This document shows positions 23,053 through 35,460 of a DNA stretch of 64,000 nucleotides, in pieces. This stretch comes from Sciurus carolinensis (Eukaryota; Chordata; Mammalia; Rodentia; Sciuridae). Position numbers and translations under genes: made by a program. The DNA lies in assembly GCF_902686445.1 (NCBI RefSeq), contig NC_062213.1:7127241-7191240 (forward strand). The letters are read 5' to 3'. The first letter of the stretch is position 1. Each line of letters begins with the position of its first letter. The notes beneath the pieces are model-generated. The model was not told the origin of the DNA and made no database searches. It saw nothing but the letters and a program-made list of their open reading frames with translations.

Positions 23053-24440
23053 TATAATGAAATTGGCCTGACAACATAGCTACAGGATAAGTTTGATGTG
23101 TATAAACACAGGTTTATTAATGTCGCTAGGATCATTTATGGGAACAGGGCACAGGTTAGGTATGGGGTGAAGTGTCTTGTGAACACAGAAACCCTGGACC
23201 TAGTACTACTCTGACCTGCTTTGAGGATGACTATGGCCAAACCACTTTTTATTTCTAGGATTCAGTTTTCTCATTAGAAAGTGAAAAAAAAAAAAAAAAT
23301 CAAAGTGGCTGAAGAGTGGTTCCTTGCAGACACACAAATTTATAAGGTTTGGGTTTATTCTCTGCTAAAAAGAAAGGTGCATTCAATGTTGATATACTTA
23401 TTTTCTCTCTCATCTCTTTCTAGAAAGGATGAGCACCAGCAGTGATCCAGGGAGGATTTAAAGATGCAGAAAAGGCCGTGCCAAGGCCCCTGTATGGAGA
23501 GGGGGGGAGATGAAGCTTCTTCCTGCTTGTAATTCACTTTCTTCCCTCCCACTTGGCTGCAGTGGCAAATGAGGCCCATTAGGTCCTTCTGTTGATTGCA
23601 GTGTCCTTGCCCTTGGAAGGTCATTTGCAACTAAAATAACTGTGGAGCCAGAAAACAGACTGAGTTTCTCAGGGTGGTTCTGAACTACTAAGGAATCCAG
23701 GGAAGTTTCATGTGCCCCTTGAAGTGAGAGTTGAGAGAAGGAGATAAGTAATTCCTGGGGGGATGGGAATAGATGAAGTCCCTGGTGGTTGCCTGTCCCC
23801 GCCCATGCCGATAGCACCCTGCATGAGGAGATGCATGCGAACACAGAATTATTTCCCAGCCCCTGGAAACTGTCTTACCTAGAGGCTCGGGTTTAACCCT
23901 GACAGTCTGTATTAAACCTGCTGAGGGCAAACATTCCTGGCTCCCAAATAACTGCATTCCAGGATTACAGTCCTTTCTGTTATGTATACAGCACCTAGAG
24001 CAGGTTTCTAAGGGCCCTGACAACTTGAATCACTGTCTTTTCCTATTCAGAGGCTCCTGACTGAGCTGACACTGAAAGGGCTTTAAACAGTGTCACACCT
24101 CTTTACCACGACAGAGCTACACCCCCTCCCTCGTTCAGTCCACAGCCCCATGAGAAAGGGCTTGCAGGGCCCAGAAGCAGAGTGCTGGGTGCTCAGGGCT
24201 GAGTACCTACAGCCATTCGGCACTCCAGAGCTCGCTTTCCCCACAGAAGCAGAAGGAAGTGCGGGACTGGACCAGGGAACCTGTATGAATCTCTCTGATT
24301 TCTAACTCAATTCAACAAACATTTATGGAGCTCGTGCTACATTGCAGTTGCTGTGTCCCGCAGCTCGCCGCTGTGATTTATTTGTTATTCCATTGAAAAC
24401 TAGAGTCAGGTAATTTTCATGCAATTTTTAGCACAAAATC
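23053..24440. other. Unassigned sequence with a poly(A) run
   Basis: An A17-type run lies at about 23283-23299. Short ORFs on both strands overlap one another and show no known family. A short ancient-repeat fragment ('attcaacaaacatttatggagc') lies at 24309-24345. Confidence 0.35.
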
Positions 24441-24449
24441 ACTAGCCTG

Positions 24450-24625
24450 GGAGCTACCAGCCCTAGGTTCTGCTTACAGCTTCATCATTAAATATTTGTG
24501 TGATCTTTACAAAGTTACATCAGCCATCTGGGCTTTAGTTTCTTCGTCTGTAAAAGGAGAAGGAAGAATGAGGGTTATATTGACAGTTCAGAGTCAGTCT
24601 GAAAGTATTTCATCACTGGTCTCAA
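24450..24625 (+). repeat. MIR SINE fragment
   Basis: Sense MIR order is visible: a 'taggttctgcttacagcttcatcattaa' part, then 'tgtgatctttacaaagttaca', 'tctgggctttagtttcttcgtctgtaaaa', and a tail. It is diverged but collinear. Confidence 0.65.
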
Positions 24626-25550
24626 AACAACCCTGCACTGAGTACTAGTTGGCTATGAGCTGAGGATGCAGGGAAAAAATGAATCATTTGTAAATTTATT
24701 TAAATAAATTAAGGCAGGTGAGAAGTCAGACATATTCCCTTCTGACTTTGCCTTCAGGAAACCTAGGAGTTTTTCTCCTCTCTCTGTTGTTTGGAGTCCT
24801 GAGCACTGTCTTAGTGGGAAGTCATTAACAACTTTGTTATGGTTGATGTGCCTGTCTCTCATTCTTAAGGAGCAGGAACTTAAGGACAAATATAGATTCT
24901 TTGTAGTTGCAATTTCTATACAAATTTTGCAACCTAATAGATGCCCAAAAGACTCATCAGTAATTCTTCACCACTTATCTCTCTATTTCAAGTGTAGGTT
25001 TATTCCTATCACACAGGATCAAAGATCCCTTACCAGGGGAGATCCCAATGTATCTTATTTTTAAGTAGTTGCAAATTAGTTAATCGTTTTTTGATGTGCT
25101 TGTTAATTTGGAATATGATAACTCAAGTATTTACTCCCCTCTCTCTTGTCTTGCAGGTAGGCAATGCTCCAGTTGATGTTGGTTTTTGCCCATGTAATTT
25201 GTTCTGATGAATGAGATGTTCCCAAGTATAATCATGTTTGATTTCTCTCTTGAGCTTCTGCAATTACTAGGGAAAGTACAAAGCCTGATGGTCACTATTC
25301 CAAAAGAGCAAGACACACATGGAACGGTCTTGGAGTAACCCTAAATTGTGGAGCCAAGAGTATCATGGATGAGTCAACATTTAGCCAACCCTCAGGTTCA
25401 TGAACAAGAATAAGAACTACTGTTCTATCCATTGCGTTTCAAGATACTTTGCTAGACACCACTGTGGTAGCAGATGACTGAGGTGCTTAGAAACCCACAG
25501 AGGGATCATTTCTTCAAACACCTTGTGGCTCCTGCCACAAGTTTAGAGCT
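24626..25550. other. Unassigned sequence
   Basis: AT-rich; no gene or repeat that I can name. Confidence 0.35.
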
Positions 25551-25554
25551 TTGT

Positions 25555-25800
25555 GTATAGAAATTAGGGACATAATCATCACCGTGAAGGAGATCAGTGC
25601 AATAAAAGAGGCAGAAAATGAACTGATAAATATAGTAAAATGTGATTTATCTTTTGAATAACTGGGGCCACTTACTGATGGGCCACGTAGAGGGGCATCT
25701 TAACAACTTTAGGATTTAAATGGACTCCCAGAAAAGATTTTAAGAGGTGGTGATATTTAAGCTAAATTTTGATGAATCAATAAGAAATAGAAAACTACAG
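25555..25800 (+). repeat. Ancient LINE2-era repeat fragment (family uncertain)
   Basis: Blocks such as 'agagg...ttttaagaggtggtgatatttaagctaaattttgatgaat' resemble a common mammal-wide ancient repeat ('aggaggtgacatttgagctgagacc'). The copy is heavily diverged. Confidence 0.35.
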
Positions 25801-25889
25801 AGACAGTAAAGATGATCAATCTGCTGAGAGTAACACATGCCATCTTTTCTTGCACCCGTTGGAAAGCATAGCTTGATGAAACACAAAAG

Positions 25890-26075
25890 AAAAAACTTAA
25901 ACTTTGAGACCAGTAGGTTAACATCCTGACGCTACCACATACTCAGTATACAAATTTGCTCAGTATACTTACCTTCCCTATGACTCACTGTTCTTAATTG
26001 TGAAATGGAAATAATCACACATTTGTTGCAAAGTGGTCATGGATATCAGAGGTAATGCACATGGAACAAAGTGCA
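25890..26075 (+). repeat. MIR SINE fragment
   Basis: A collinear weak match to MIR: 'gctaccacatactcag', 'cttaccttccctatgactcactgttcttaattgtgaaatgg', then 'aatgcacatgg'. Confidence 0.5.
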
Positions 26076-26740
26076 GAGGCAGCTAGTGATGGAGGGGAGG
26101 GGGCTAAAGAGTGAGAGAGGAGAGGGAGCAGAGGAAAGCAGGAGGAAAGCAGTTTAGTGGATTCCTTCAGTCTAGAAAAGCAAGAAGGTGAATCCATGCA
26201 GCCACTGTAAAATGGCTTTGGTCACAAACCAGGCGGATTTTTCCCTAGCAGAGGTGACACATCAGCAAGCCTCATTTCTGGCAATGTGACTTCCACAGAA
26301 GCCAGACTACAACACTTGAGCCATCCCTCTCAGCCCGCTCCTTTAGCCGCCTCCACATGAACCTTTGAGGTTGGCCCCACATCCACTTTGTCTAGAGTCT
26401 TCAGACTGCTGGAGCATCGTCAGGAGAGAGGGAAATTCAGCAGGTCAGAACCGGAACCCTTGCTGCCCAGGCATGTTGCAATGTCCGGTTCCTCCCTCTC
26501 TGGCCACTGACCACCCTTCCCCTCCTTCACTGCTTTGTATGTACACAGTTCTCCTTGGATTCCTCATAGACTCTAAGCTGTAATCTGCCCCAAGGTCTTT
26601 GCTCTTGGTTTTCCCTTATAAATTTGCTTAGAAATCTTTTGCCACAGTTGTCTTGTTTTTTTGTTTCCAACTGAATCCTGGCCACATCTTCAACATCTCC
26701 TCCTCGGAGACATTTGTTTCTAATGATTCATTTTTAATGA
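26076..26740. other. Unassigned sequence
   Basis: A purine-rich segment at 26080-26150 and a C-rich segment near 26470-26530. No gene or named repeat. Confidence 0.35.
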
Positions 26741-27160
26741 TGTATGTTTGCATCTGAGATGTCTCCCCAAAGCTCGTGTGTGACATGATGCAAGAATTTT
26801 CAGAGGTGAGACGATTAGACTATGAGAGATGTAGCTTAATTAGTGGAGTAATCTGCTGATATAAATTAACTGGCTGGTAACTATAGGCCGGAAGGGTGTG
26901 ACTGGAAGCAGTGGGTCATGGGGGGCATGCCTTTGGGGTTTATATGTTGTCCCTGGTGAGCAAAGTGTGATCTCTTTGCTTCCTTTTTGCCATGTCCTGA
27001 GCAAGTTTCCTCTTACATGTCCTTCCACCATGACATTATTCCTTATCTCCGCCCCAGAGCATAGAGTCAGCTGACCATGGACTGAACTGTGGAAAGAGTG
27101 AACCAAAATAAATTCTTCTTCCTCTATGTTGCTCTTGTTTAAAGCTGAAAAGCTTTAGTT
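26741..27160 (+). repeat. MaLR 5' LTR
   Basis: It begins TGTATGTTTGCATCTGAGATG and ends near the 'aaagctgaaaagctttagtt' region. It is collinear with the LTRs at 28910, 56116 and 58665. Shared landmarks include 'caagaattttcagagg', 'tttggggtttatat' and a late 'aataaattcttcttcctc' polyadenylation-type signal. Confidence 0.7.
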
Positions 27161-27675
27161 AGTTGTAAGTGAAGTTTAATGGGCAATTTTGATGTAAATT
27201 CAGAAGACCAAAATGGGTTCATATGTTTTCAGAGGAGGAGGACTCTATTGCAGGTTAGACTACGGGAAACTCATGTTACATCCTGGCAAAGAATTAGTCT
27301 GCATTTTGTCCATATCCTGTGATATCCTGAATGTAAAAGGTGTTGGACTAGTTAATCAGGTGGAGGAAATTTCAAGGCAGCACAGCATTCAGTCAGTGTC
27401 ATGGATATTGCTGGTGGTTTTTAGTTAAGCTTACTGTATTATCAGGAGCAGAAAGTAGAGCAGAAATATTTGAAAAACTTGCAGTTTGACTCTGTCAAAA
27501 TGTAAATTCCACTGGAAGAATATGTGCTGCATGATTATTAATCTGTTTATTTACCTATATTACATATTTGCTTATATTACATTAAAAATATATTCCAGTA
27601 AAAAGTAAAACTTGCAGTTTGACAAGAAAAGTGCAAGTACAACCTGGGTTAAGAAAGTTGTGATTGTTAAAGCCA

Positions 27676-27991
27676 GTTCCAAAAAATGAAAGTCCGAATG
27701 CTTTCCCTGATAAGTGGATTGATGATACATAATGGGGGTGGGAGATGGGAGTGAGAGAAGAATGGAGGAACTTTAGATTTCTGAGAGGGAAATGAGAGGG
27801 AGCGGGTATGAAAAATGGTGGAATGAGACAGACATCACTACCCTATGTACATGTATGATTACAGGAATGGTATGAATCTACATCATGCACAACCATAGAA
27901 ATGAAATGATGTACCCCGTTTGTGTACAATGAATCAAAATGCAGTCTGTAAAAAATAAAATAAATAAATAATTTTTTTAAAAAGACAGACA
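27676..27991 (+). mobile_element. Truncated L1 3' end (3' UTR type 1) inside the MaLR
   Basis: Flanked by the 9-bp duplication ttaaagcca at 27667-27675 and 27992-28000. It starts at the ORF2 stop region ('ccctgataagtgg') and ends in an A/T-rich tail, with the 'aatcaaaatgcagtctgtaaaa' block typical of this L1 type. It is younger than the MaLR that it interrupts. Confidence 0.8.
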
Positions 27992-28909
27992 TTAAAGCCA
28001 CAAAAGAATGGGAGAGTACTTTATCCAGAAATAATAGGAAAGGTGGATTAAAAGCAACTCAGGAATTTGCAAGACCAAACTCATCTCAGGACCAAGGATG
28101 TGAAAGTAAACATGCCTTTAAGAGGAGATCATAGGGGCATATTACTTGCACAGAGGGGCCTAAGAATTTGTTTCACTGTGCTCAGCGATCCAGGAACTCA
28201 GAGGCAGTGCAGCCATGGTCCCAGGAGACTAGGCTACTATTTCATGTGGTGGCAGACTTTGATGTCAACCACATGGTGTCAACCAGCAGGAACGCAGGAT
28301 GCTGGAGTTAGGGGGTCATGGAAGCTTCCACCAAGATTTCCAAGGAAGGACATAGAGGTCATGGAGTTCCTGCACACAGTCCCAAGGAGCGCATTGTGTG
28401 AAGATGAGAGAAGGAAGCCGGAGCTATAGTGGAGACCTAAGATTGAAAGATGGCAGTAACATGGGACTTCTGACGAGGAAAGTTTCAGGAATTGAGCAGA
28501 AGCACACCAAGAGAGGTCATGGGGGCTGCAACCAGCAACATAAAGGTGGAGCTACACAAGCCCTTCGGAGAGAGCATCACAATGCCACGTATCCCAGATA
28601 CTGATGTGGAGGGACAAGACTTGTTTGCCCAGTATTTCAGTATTCAGTCCCATTCCTTCTTTCTATGCCCCTATTTCTCCAGTTTGGAATGGAACCGCTT
28701 ACTCTGTGCCACTATATGTTGGGTATATGTGACTTGATTTGATCTTTACAGGGGAAAACATTCCTGAGTTTGCCTTGAGTCTTAGATGAGATATTCGACT
28801 TGGACTTTGGGCAATGTTGGAACTGCTAAGACTGTGGTTACTCCTGGAATGGACTAAATGTATTTTGAAATGTGATATGGGCATGAGCTATTGGGGACTA
28901 GGGAGAGAA

Positions 28910-29329
28910 TGTTGTGGTTTAGGTATGAGATGTTCCCAAAAGCTCATGTATGAGATAATGCAAGAATTTTCAGAGGTTAAATGATTAAATTATGAGAGAT
29001 GTAACCGATGAAGTGGATTGATCCACTGATACAAATTACCTTGGTGGTAACTGTAGGTAGGTAGTGTGTGGCTGGAGGTAACAGGTCACTGTGGATGTGC
29101 CTTTGGGGTTTATATTTTATCCACAGTGACTAGATCTCTCTTTCTGCTTCCTAGCTGCCGTGTCCTCAACTGTCTCATCCATCACAACCTTCAACTATGA
29201 TGTTCTGCCCACCTTGGACCCAGAATAATGAAGTCAGACATCTATGAATTGAGAGAGACCTCTGAAATTTTGAGGCAAAATATATTTTGTTCTTTTGGTC
29301 ACAGAAACCACAAATAGCTAACTAAAACT
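28910..29329 (+). repeat. MaLR 3' LTR
   Basis: It begins TGTTGTGGTTTAGGTATGAG right after the 'ggggactagggagagaa' internal end and runs to 'gctaactaaaac'. It is diverged from the 5' copy, consistent with great age. No direct duplication of the flanks was recognised. Confidence 0.75.
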
Positions 29330-32040
29330 TGTTTCAACAAAAACATATTTATATGAACTTTTATACTTCAAATGAACACCTTTGCTATCTCTGACATATT
29401 CACACTTCATCTAGTTGTATGAATAAGTTTGCTAAGCCTAAAGCCTTGAAAGATGGATGAAATGTGATTAGTGTCCAATATTGATTTCTTATACATACAC
29501 ACAAACAAAAATAATTGCTATGAAATCTCAGGACACAGAGTCAGCCCAATAAAAGGTAAATTTTTGGAAACCAAAGCTTTCTTAAAATGTAATTCATGAA
29601 TCTCTGTGCCAAAGTATGGAAGGAAAGTCCAGGGTGTAGACAGGGGTGAGAGATGAGACATCGCCTGTCCCCAGAGCTCATCCACACAACACGTGGCGAT
29701 CACAGTAATATATCACACTTTACTATTTAGATAATAGAGAACCTGTGAAGGCCTATTAATTAGTATCCTTGTTTTAAAAGTAAAATCAATCTAGCTACTG
29801 TAAGAAGGAAAAGAGATGTTTATTACAATACAGCACTCACAGAGTCTCTAAGAGGATCAGATATCTTGGGATTGAGGCTTCATAGCCACAAAGAAACCAG
29901 CTGGAGTGCAGCTATCCATGCACACCACAGAACTCAACCAGTGGAAACCCTGTGGTTGTCACAGCCGCCCTGGCGACTGAATGAAAACTAGATGCCAGAA
30001 ATGTCCAAGAGCTGAGTCAGGTAGGACAGCAGGCAGCTCACTCCCTCCTCCAGGTTTCACAAAAATCCACCTGCTCTACAGGATCTTGGACCCAATGGAA
30101 CTCCAGGAGCAATGGTGTCTAGGTCAGGAACACTTCTCTTTTCGATATTTCAGTGAAGAAAGAAACATCAGGCGAACTTGGATGGGTAGGAAATGAAACC
30201 AGCACTCTGTCCTCCACCTGGACTCGCACTGCAGGGACTCTGAGCAGTCTACCTAGAAGAGATGGTCAGGCAACCTGGAAAGTATTCCAAGGGTGGATCC
30301 TGCACTGGGTACGAGGCAGGACTGGTCACTTTCTAGGGCATCTTCCAACATTCGGATTCTTGGACTATTTGGGAACCAGCTTCTTGAGGAGAATATGAAT
30401 AAGGGGAATAGAATCTTTTAAGTGGATGACACTGTTTTCCTAACACGGTGCTGAGCCTGCTTGCTTCATGAGGCCCTCTCAGAAACTCTGCGAGGGAAGG
30501 GAGAGAGGAAGAAGCTTCCACTTTTGAGCCTGCCCTGCACCATTCTCTCTGCTGGTCTTTCCCAGGCTGGGGCCCTCTGCCTTAAAGGGACAGTTGCTCT
30601 CTAGAGCTCAAAGTGTTTGCTACACAACACATTTCTCCAGGGGACTTGGTCACTGGCCTTTAAATCCCAGCACTGTGCCCCTCTACAGTCCCTGCTCCGA
30701 TGACGGGTGCCTGCCAAAGGATGTTCTGGGTTTATGCTCTGGACATTTTTGTGGTCACCAGTTGAGACAGGGCCACTTCCCCAATGCAGGCCTAACTATG
30801 TGTGTGTGTGTTCCCAACACATCTATGTGTGTTGGAAGCTGCAGGAATGAAGCAAAGAGAAGAGAAGGAAAAGGCCCTTTCACTTAGGGCTTGAGTCTCT
30901 GCCATGTTCTGCAATCCAGCTTCTTCTACTCAGGAGCCCCTCATTTATTGTGTCAGGACTTTATTCAAACACTAATACAGGGGTCCTATATCTCTGAGAA
31001 CATCTCCCTCGATGATTTCACGATAAAATAAAGAGAATGATACAATATGAGGCCCCAAATATTGCAAACCCCCTAAAATTAGGTGCTTTATTGAATTGTG
31101 CCAAGGTTAGTGTGCTAATGGTGATATTATAATCATTATATAACTCCACTTCATGCTGTGGTGGAGATTGAGGCATGTAGGAAGTCTCTGTATAGGTTTT
31201 TACATTTTAAGTCAACAATTAGTTAGAAATTTAAATGAGGACTTGAAAATCTTCAGTCACCAGGAGATCAAAACCATTGGTCTTCTCCAGACATCCAAAG
31301 ACAGGGCCTATTTTCCACAGGGAAAAGAAATTATTTTCATTACCTGTTCAGCACATTCACCAGAAACAAGACCATAGAGTTGGTTTAAAATTGAATCAGG
31401 TTCAGGTTGAATTTTCCAAAAACAAACAGAACAAAAAGATAGAATGAATAAAATATACCTTTTGTGTTTGCTTTACAGTTGCTAAAATAGATGCTCAGCA
31501 TAGCTAAATAACTTCTTGAAAATCATAATTAAGGTATGACTGTGTTTGGAATCAAACAGATATGTCAGTCTCTTCTGCTCATTGTGACCTGAGAGGGTAT
31601 AGGATGTAAGCTGTCCCTGCCCGTCCAGAAGGATGCTCAGATAATACCGGCCCTGATGACCGGGAAGCCTCAGGTCGAGCAGCGCCAGCTGCACAGCTTC
31701 CAAGGAGCCTGCGCAGAGCCGGGGAGTCGGATCCCTGAGAGCATCTGGGCCCAAACACCATGAGCATTTTTCTCCATCAGAGCTATTTCAAAAGCCTGTG
31801 CTTGAGCCATGCAGCAGCCACACCGCGCCAAGAATGAACCAGTGTGAACGCCTGGTGGTTGTAAATGTGAGTCCAATGACCACCTCTATAATTTGTGATG
31901 GTGCCATAAATTTGCAAATACAATTGTCCTACAGAGGGCTTCAAAAGAATGGAAGGAGAAGCAGCCAAGAGCAGGATGTGAGCTGCACAAGGCAAGCAAT
32001 CCCTGCTCCATCAAAAGTCAAAACAACCCAGAATGAAATC
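29330..32040. other. Unassigned sequence
   Basis: No gene is supported. Several overlapping frames of 60-97 codons occur but none has a recognisable domain. A short TG run lies near 30796-30812. The left part of 29780-30300 may be an old LTR, but I cannot name it. Confidence 0.35.
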
Positions 32041-32047
32041 TGCCTGC

Positions 32048-32165
32048 TTTTCTTTCTCCTCCTTCCTTTCTTCTTCCATCCATTCCTTCCTTCCTTCCTC
32101 CTTCCTCCTTCCTCCTTCCTTCCTCCTTCCTCCTTCCTCCTCCTTCTTCCTTCCTTCCTTCCTTC

Positions 32166-32254
<89 letters not shown>

Positions 32255-32265
32255 TCTTTCTTTCC
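32048..32265 (+). repeat. Pyrimidine (TTCC)n/(TTTC)n tetranucleotide tract
   Basis: TTCC/TCC-rich sequence grades into about 22 nearly perfect TTTC units (32164-32252). The strand asymmetry is complete (all pyrimidine on +), so the tract can form triplex (H-DNA)-type structures. The Ser/Phe- and Lys/Glu-rich frames through it are spurious. Confidence 0.95.
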
Positions 32266-34690
32266 TAGTTTTTATAATCCTTCCTCCAAGATGTTTGTCC
32301 AAATGGAGAAATACCACATGCACAGTAGAGAACACCTACCACTTTACATGACTTACCTGAACATCAAGTTTGTTGCACACTGTTTTCTGGTAGTTTCAGT
32401 GTTTAAACACAGGAAAGGAAGGAGCCCAAGGAGGAGAGTAGGGGAGCCACTGAAGAAAGAATGTCAAGATGAATTAGGAAATATGGGCTCAGGTCCTGCA
32501 TCCCCCTGACCTAGAGAAAGCTTTCCAGTCTCTTTACACAACCACATCCTGGGACATTTATGAGGATCAACAAATTAGTACACGTGAAATTAACTCATGA
32601 GTGTTCAGCAATTTCACAAGTCTGAACCATCCAAATGTTGACTGGTTTTTGGATACAACCTGCGTGCCAGGCATACGCTGCCACCCATGTGGTGTCCTTG
32701 GAGCACTCCATCTCCTCTGCCCATGCCGCTGCCTCTGTCCCTTACGCTGTCCCCACTGAGGCCTTCTTCCTTCCTTCCATTCATTGGCAGTTCTTTGATC
32801 GAGTCACCCCCTCAGAAAGCATTTCCTGATCATGACATAAAGAAAACACAACTTAGAGCCCCTAATTATTTTTCTCCCATTCCCTTGCTTTATTTTGCTT
32901 CTTGGTTATAATTATTTTACAAATTTAATTTTAAAACAAAGGAACCGAAGTCTGCAGGCATTTCCCTGTGAATAATATAGCTCACATTTACTGAGCAATG
33001 TGTCAAGCCCTAATGTAAGTGCTTTAAATAGCTTATTAACCATAGTTTGGTTAATTTACAAATGAACTTTCTTCTTTAAAGTATTAAACCATTCAAATGG
33101 GAAGTGAATGGAGAACAAACTTCACCTGTGTTAGTAATCTGAGGTAAAGCCTGCAGGACGGCAATGATCCTGCTTGTGTGTGTGTCCCCCACTTGGCTGT
33201 GTCTTGCTCACTGTTGCACACCAGAACCTAACACAGTTTGCACATCATAACTGACTGGTACATAGACTTTGAAAGAAAAAAATGTCCACTGAGTGTCAAT
33301 CGCCCTAGGCCAGGCCTAGCCCATGGCGGCTGACTTCACCATTTGCCACATTGGTAGGCCCTCGGTGACCCTGCACTGCCTTCTTCTCTGTCAGGTGCTC
33401 CATATCATTGGAACCTGGCACCTCCTAGCAGTAGGTATGTGATCTACCTCTTCATCTGTGGGCATTCTGAAATTCACAAAGGTTCACCGACATGCTGGGA
33501 GGCAGCAGAGATGTTCACACCAGCTTGTCTCTGAGTCTGACATCTTTCATTCCCTCCTGGATCCTCCTGTTTGAAGACTGAGGGCAGGTGTACTACAAAG
33601 TCATCTCCTTCTCCACTGAGATGTACTTGACTAGAACATAATCTGCCAAAGAAAATCCATCTCCCAGGTCCCTCTTGGCAATCCCCTCAACAGTCTTTCT
33701 GCTGGCAGAAAATGTCGGGTTTGGATTCTGTGCCAGACTGTGTGCTGGGTGCTGAGGAAATGCAGCGGGATTCCATCCTTTATCACCTTCCGAGGTCCTT
33801 GTGTTAGTGAAAAAGACCATAAGGTGAAAAGAAACTGCACTGCAAAGGGGTCAGTGTGTTCACCGAAGACGTCCCAGGCAGAAGTGGGGCATCAAAAAAG
33901 GCTAGGCAGGTCTCTTAGCCCCTCTGATCCGATGATTCTGTGTTCCAGTCCCAGCCTGGCTTTCTCTCTCTACTTTAGAAAAATCCACCACTTAATAATG
34001 CATGAGGGACCATTACCTCGAGGTATAATTATGCTTTCCCACAAATGACCTATGCAATTACACCAGAGTGGTGAGCAGCAATTGCAGGAAGCTAGAACAA
34101 GTGCACGGGCATATAATGCTATGAAATGAGCCCATTTCAATTTTCCTTCTCATAACTACATAAAAATTGCATTTGCTTCTATCACAGACATGTGCAGTAA
34201 AAAAAATGGGAAAAAAGCATCAGATTATCTACTCTGATCTTCCACTAGAAACTATGTTTTTCTTCCTGTCACTGTGATACACTTTCCAGAAACTCAGTCT
34301 GTCCAAGTATTCCCAAATAATAGGAATAATACTGAGGGACACAGGATACACACCTCATCACTCAGTGCTTGTACTTGGGAAATCTGTGATTCTTGAGCTG
34401 CCCCCACCATGAATAGCCTGTGAATGGATGGAGGTCAAAGCAGTGGTGGGAAATTGGTCCAGGAGAAACAAGGTGAGCCTGGGATATAAAAATGGAGACA
34501 GTGTTAGAGTCAGAATCAACATCTTGTTTGAGTAAAAGCAAGGGTCATGCTATTGATTCACCGCCAAGAAAGAGGAAAGGTCAGCTTGCCCTGGCTCCCT
34601 TGTGGAGCCTGGACACCCCCTCTGCCGTCTTTACCTTATTTTGTATTAATGTTTGGTATGAAGGATGGGTGTGAATATCATATGGATGCA
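32266..34690. other. Unassigned sequence with a MIR-like fragment
   Basis: A diverged antisense MIR piece lies at about 32975-33060 ('catttactgagcaatgtgtcaagccctaatgtaagtgctttaaat'). No gene was seen. Confidence 0.4.
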
Positions 34691-35460
34691 GGGTATTTGT
34701 AGGTATAAGTATTTTACAAAATTTTAATGATTTTTTTTCCTAATCCTAATCAGTATCAGTTAACCTCAAAACAATTACCTTAGCGTCTCAGTCATTATTT
34801 TATATAGTGGTTTTTTTTTAATATAATGGTTCAATCATTACACAATCGTTAGACATTAAAATTGATTCCAAATTTTCTCCTTCCTTAAAAAATACAATTA
34901 TAATGAACATCATTATATGAGAAACTATAAAATTTTTCATTTATTTTAGCAGAGTAAGCCATTTTAGACACACAGTTTAAGAAGAAAATCAGCTATGAAG
35001 TCAGAGGTTTATGTGCTATTTCATTCCCCGTGTGTGTGTGTGTGTGTGTGTGTGTGTTTAAAAGAGTGCTTTCTGATTTCCAAGTTCATTCCACTAACTT
35101 TGTCATGTCACCTTCTGTGTACAAAAAGATTTGTTAAAAAATAAATAGTTACAGGATAAAAGATGTTGACATATGTGTACATTCTCGCTTAAAGCAAAAA
35201 CCTACTTTTGGATTAAGGTCATATTGAAAAGAGAGAAGAGACTCAGGAGCAGATGAACTTAGGAAATGTCCTGCCCCAAATGCTCACCAGCAGGATAAAC
35301 GCAAAGAAGAGTTAATCCCCTGGAGTATTAGTCTCTCTATCCAGGATTGTGTTTTCAGAGTTACAACACCCTGTCATCTGGGCAGAGCACTGTGAGTCTA
35401 AAGAACAAGGGTGGAACCCGGGGTTAATCCTTGTTCAGCCTTTTCAGGTCCCTGGGTCAG
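34691..35460. other. AT-rich sequence with a (TG)n microsatellite
   Basis: A pure TG run of about 13 units lies at 35031-35057. Otherwise nothing that I can assign. Confidence 0.4.

Larger units (their letters stand above)
26741..29329 (+). mobile_element. ERVL-MaLR element with two LTRs, interrupted by a short L1
   Basis: Two related LTRs in the same orientation (26741 to about 27160 and 28910-29329) bracket a degenerate non-coding internal region. Without the 316-bp L1 at 27676-27991 the element is about 2.3 kb, typical of a complete MaLR. The internal 3' part contains the diverged MaLR signatures 'atttctccagtttggaatgga', 'gatctttacagg', 'cttagatgagatattcgacttggactttggg' and 'ttggggactagggagagaatg', the last directly before the 3' LTR. 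MaLRs lack env and a usable pol. Nothing is translatable here. Confidence 0.75.

Noticed and set aside
31482..31995. Overlapping 60-90-residue frames on the minus strand
   Set aside because: No known domain, no start/stop context, mutually overlapping; treated as chance.
32018..32509. Long frames encoding Ser/Phe or Lys/Glu repeats
   Set aside because: They result from the TTTC/TTCC tract on both strands.
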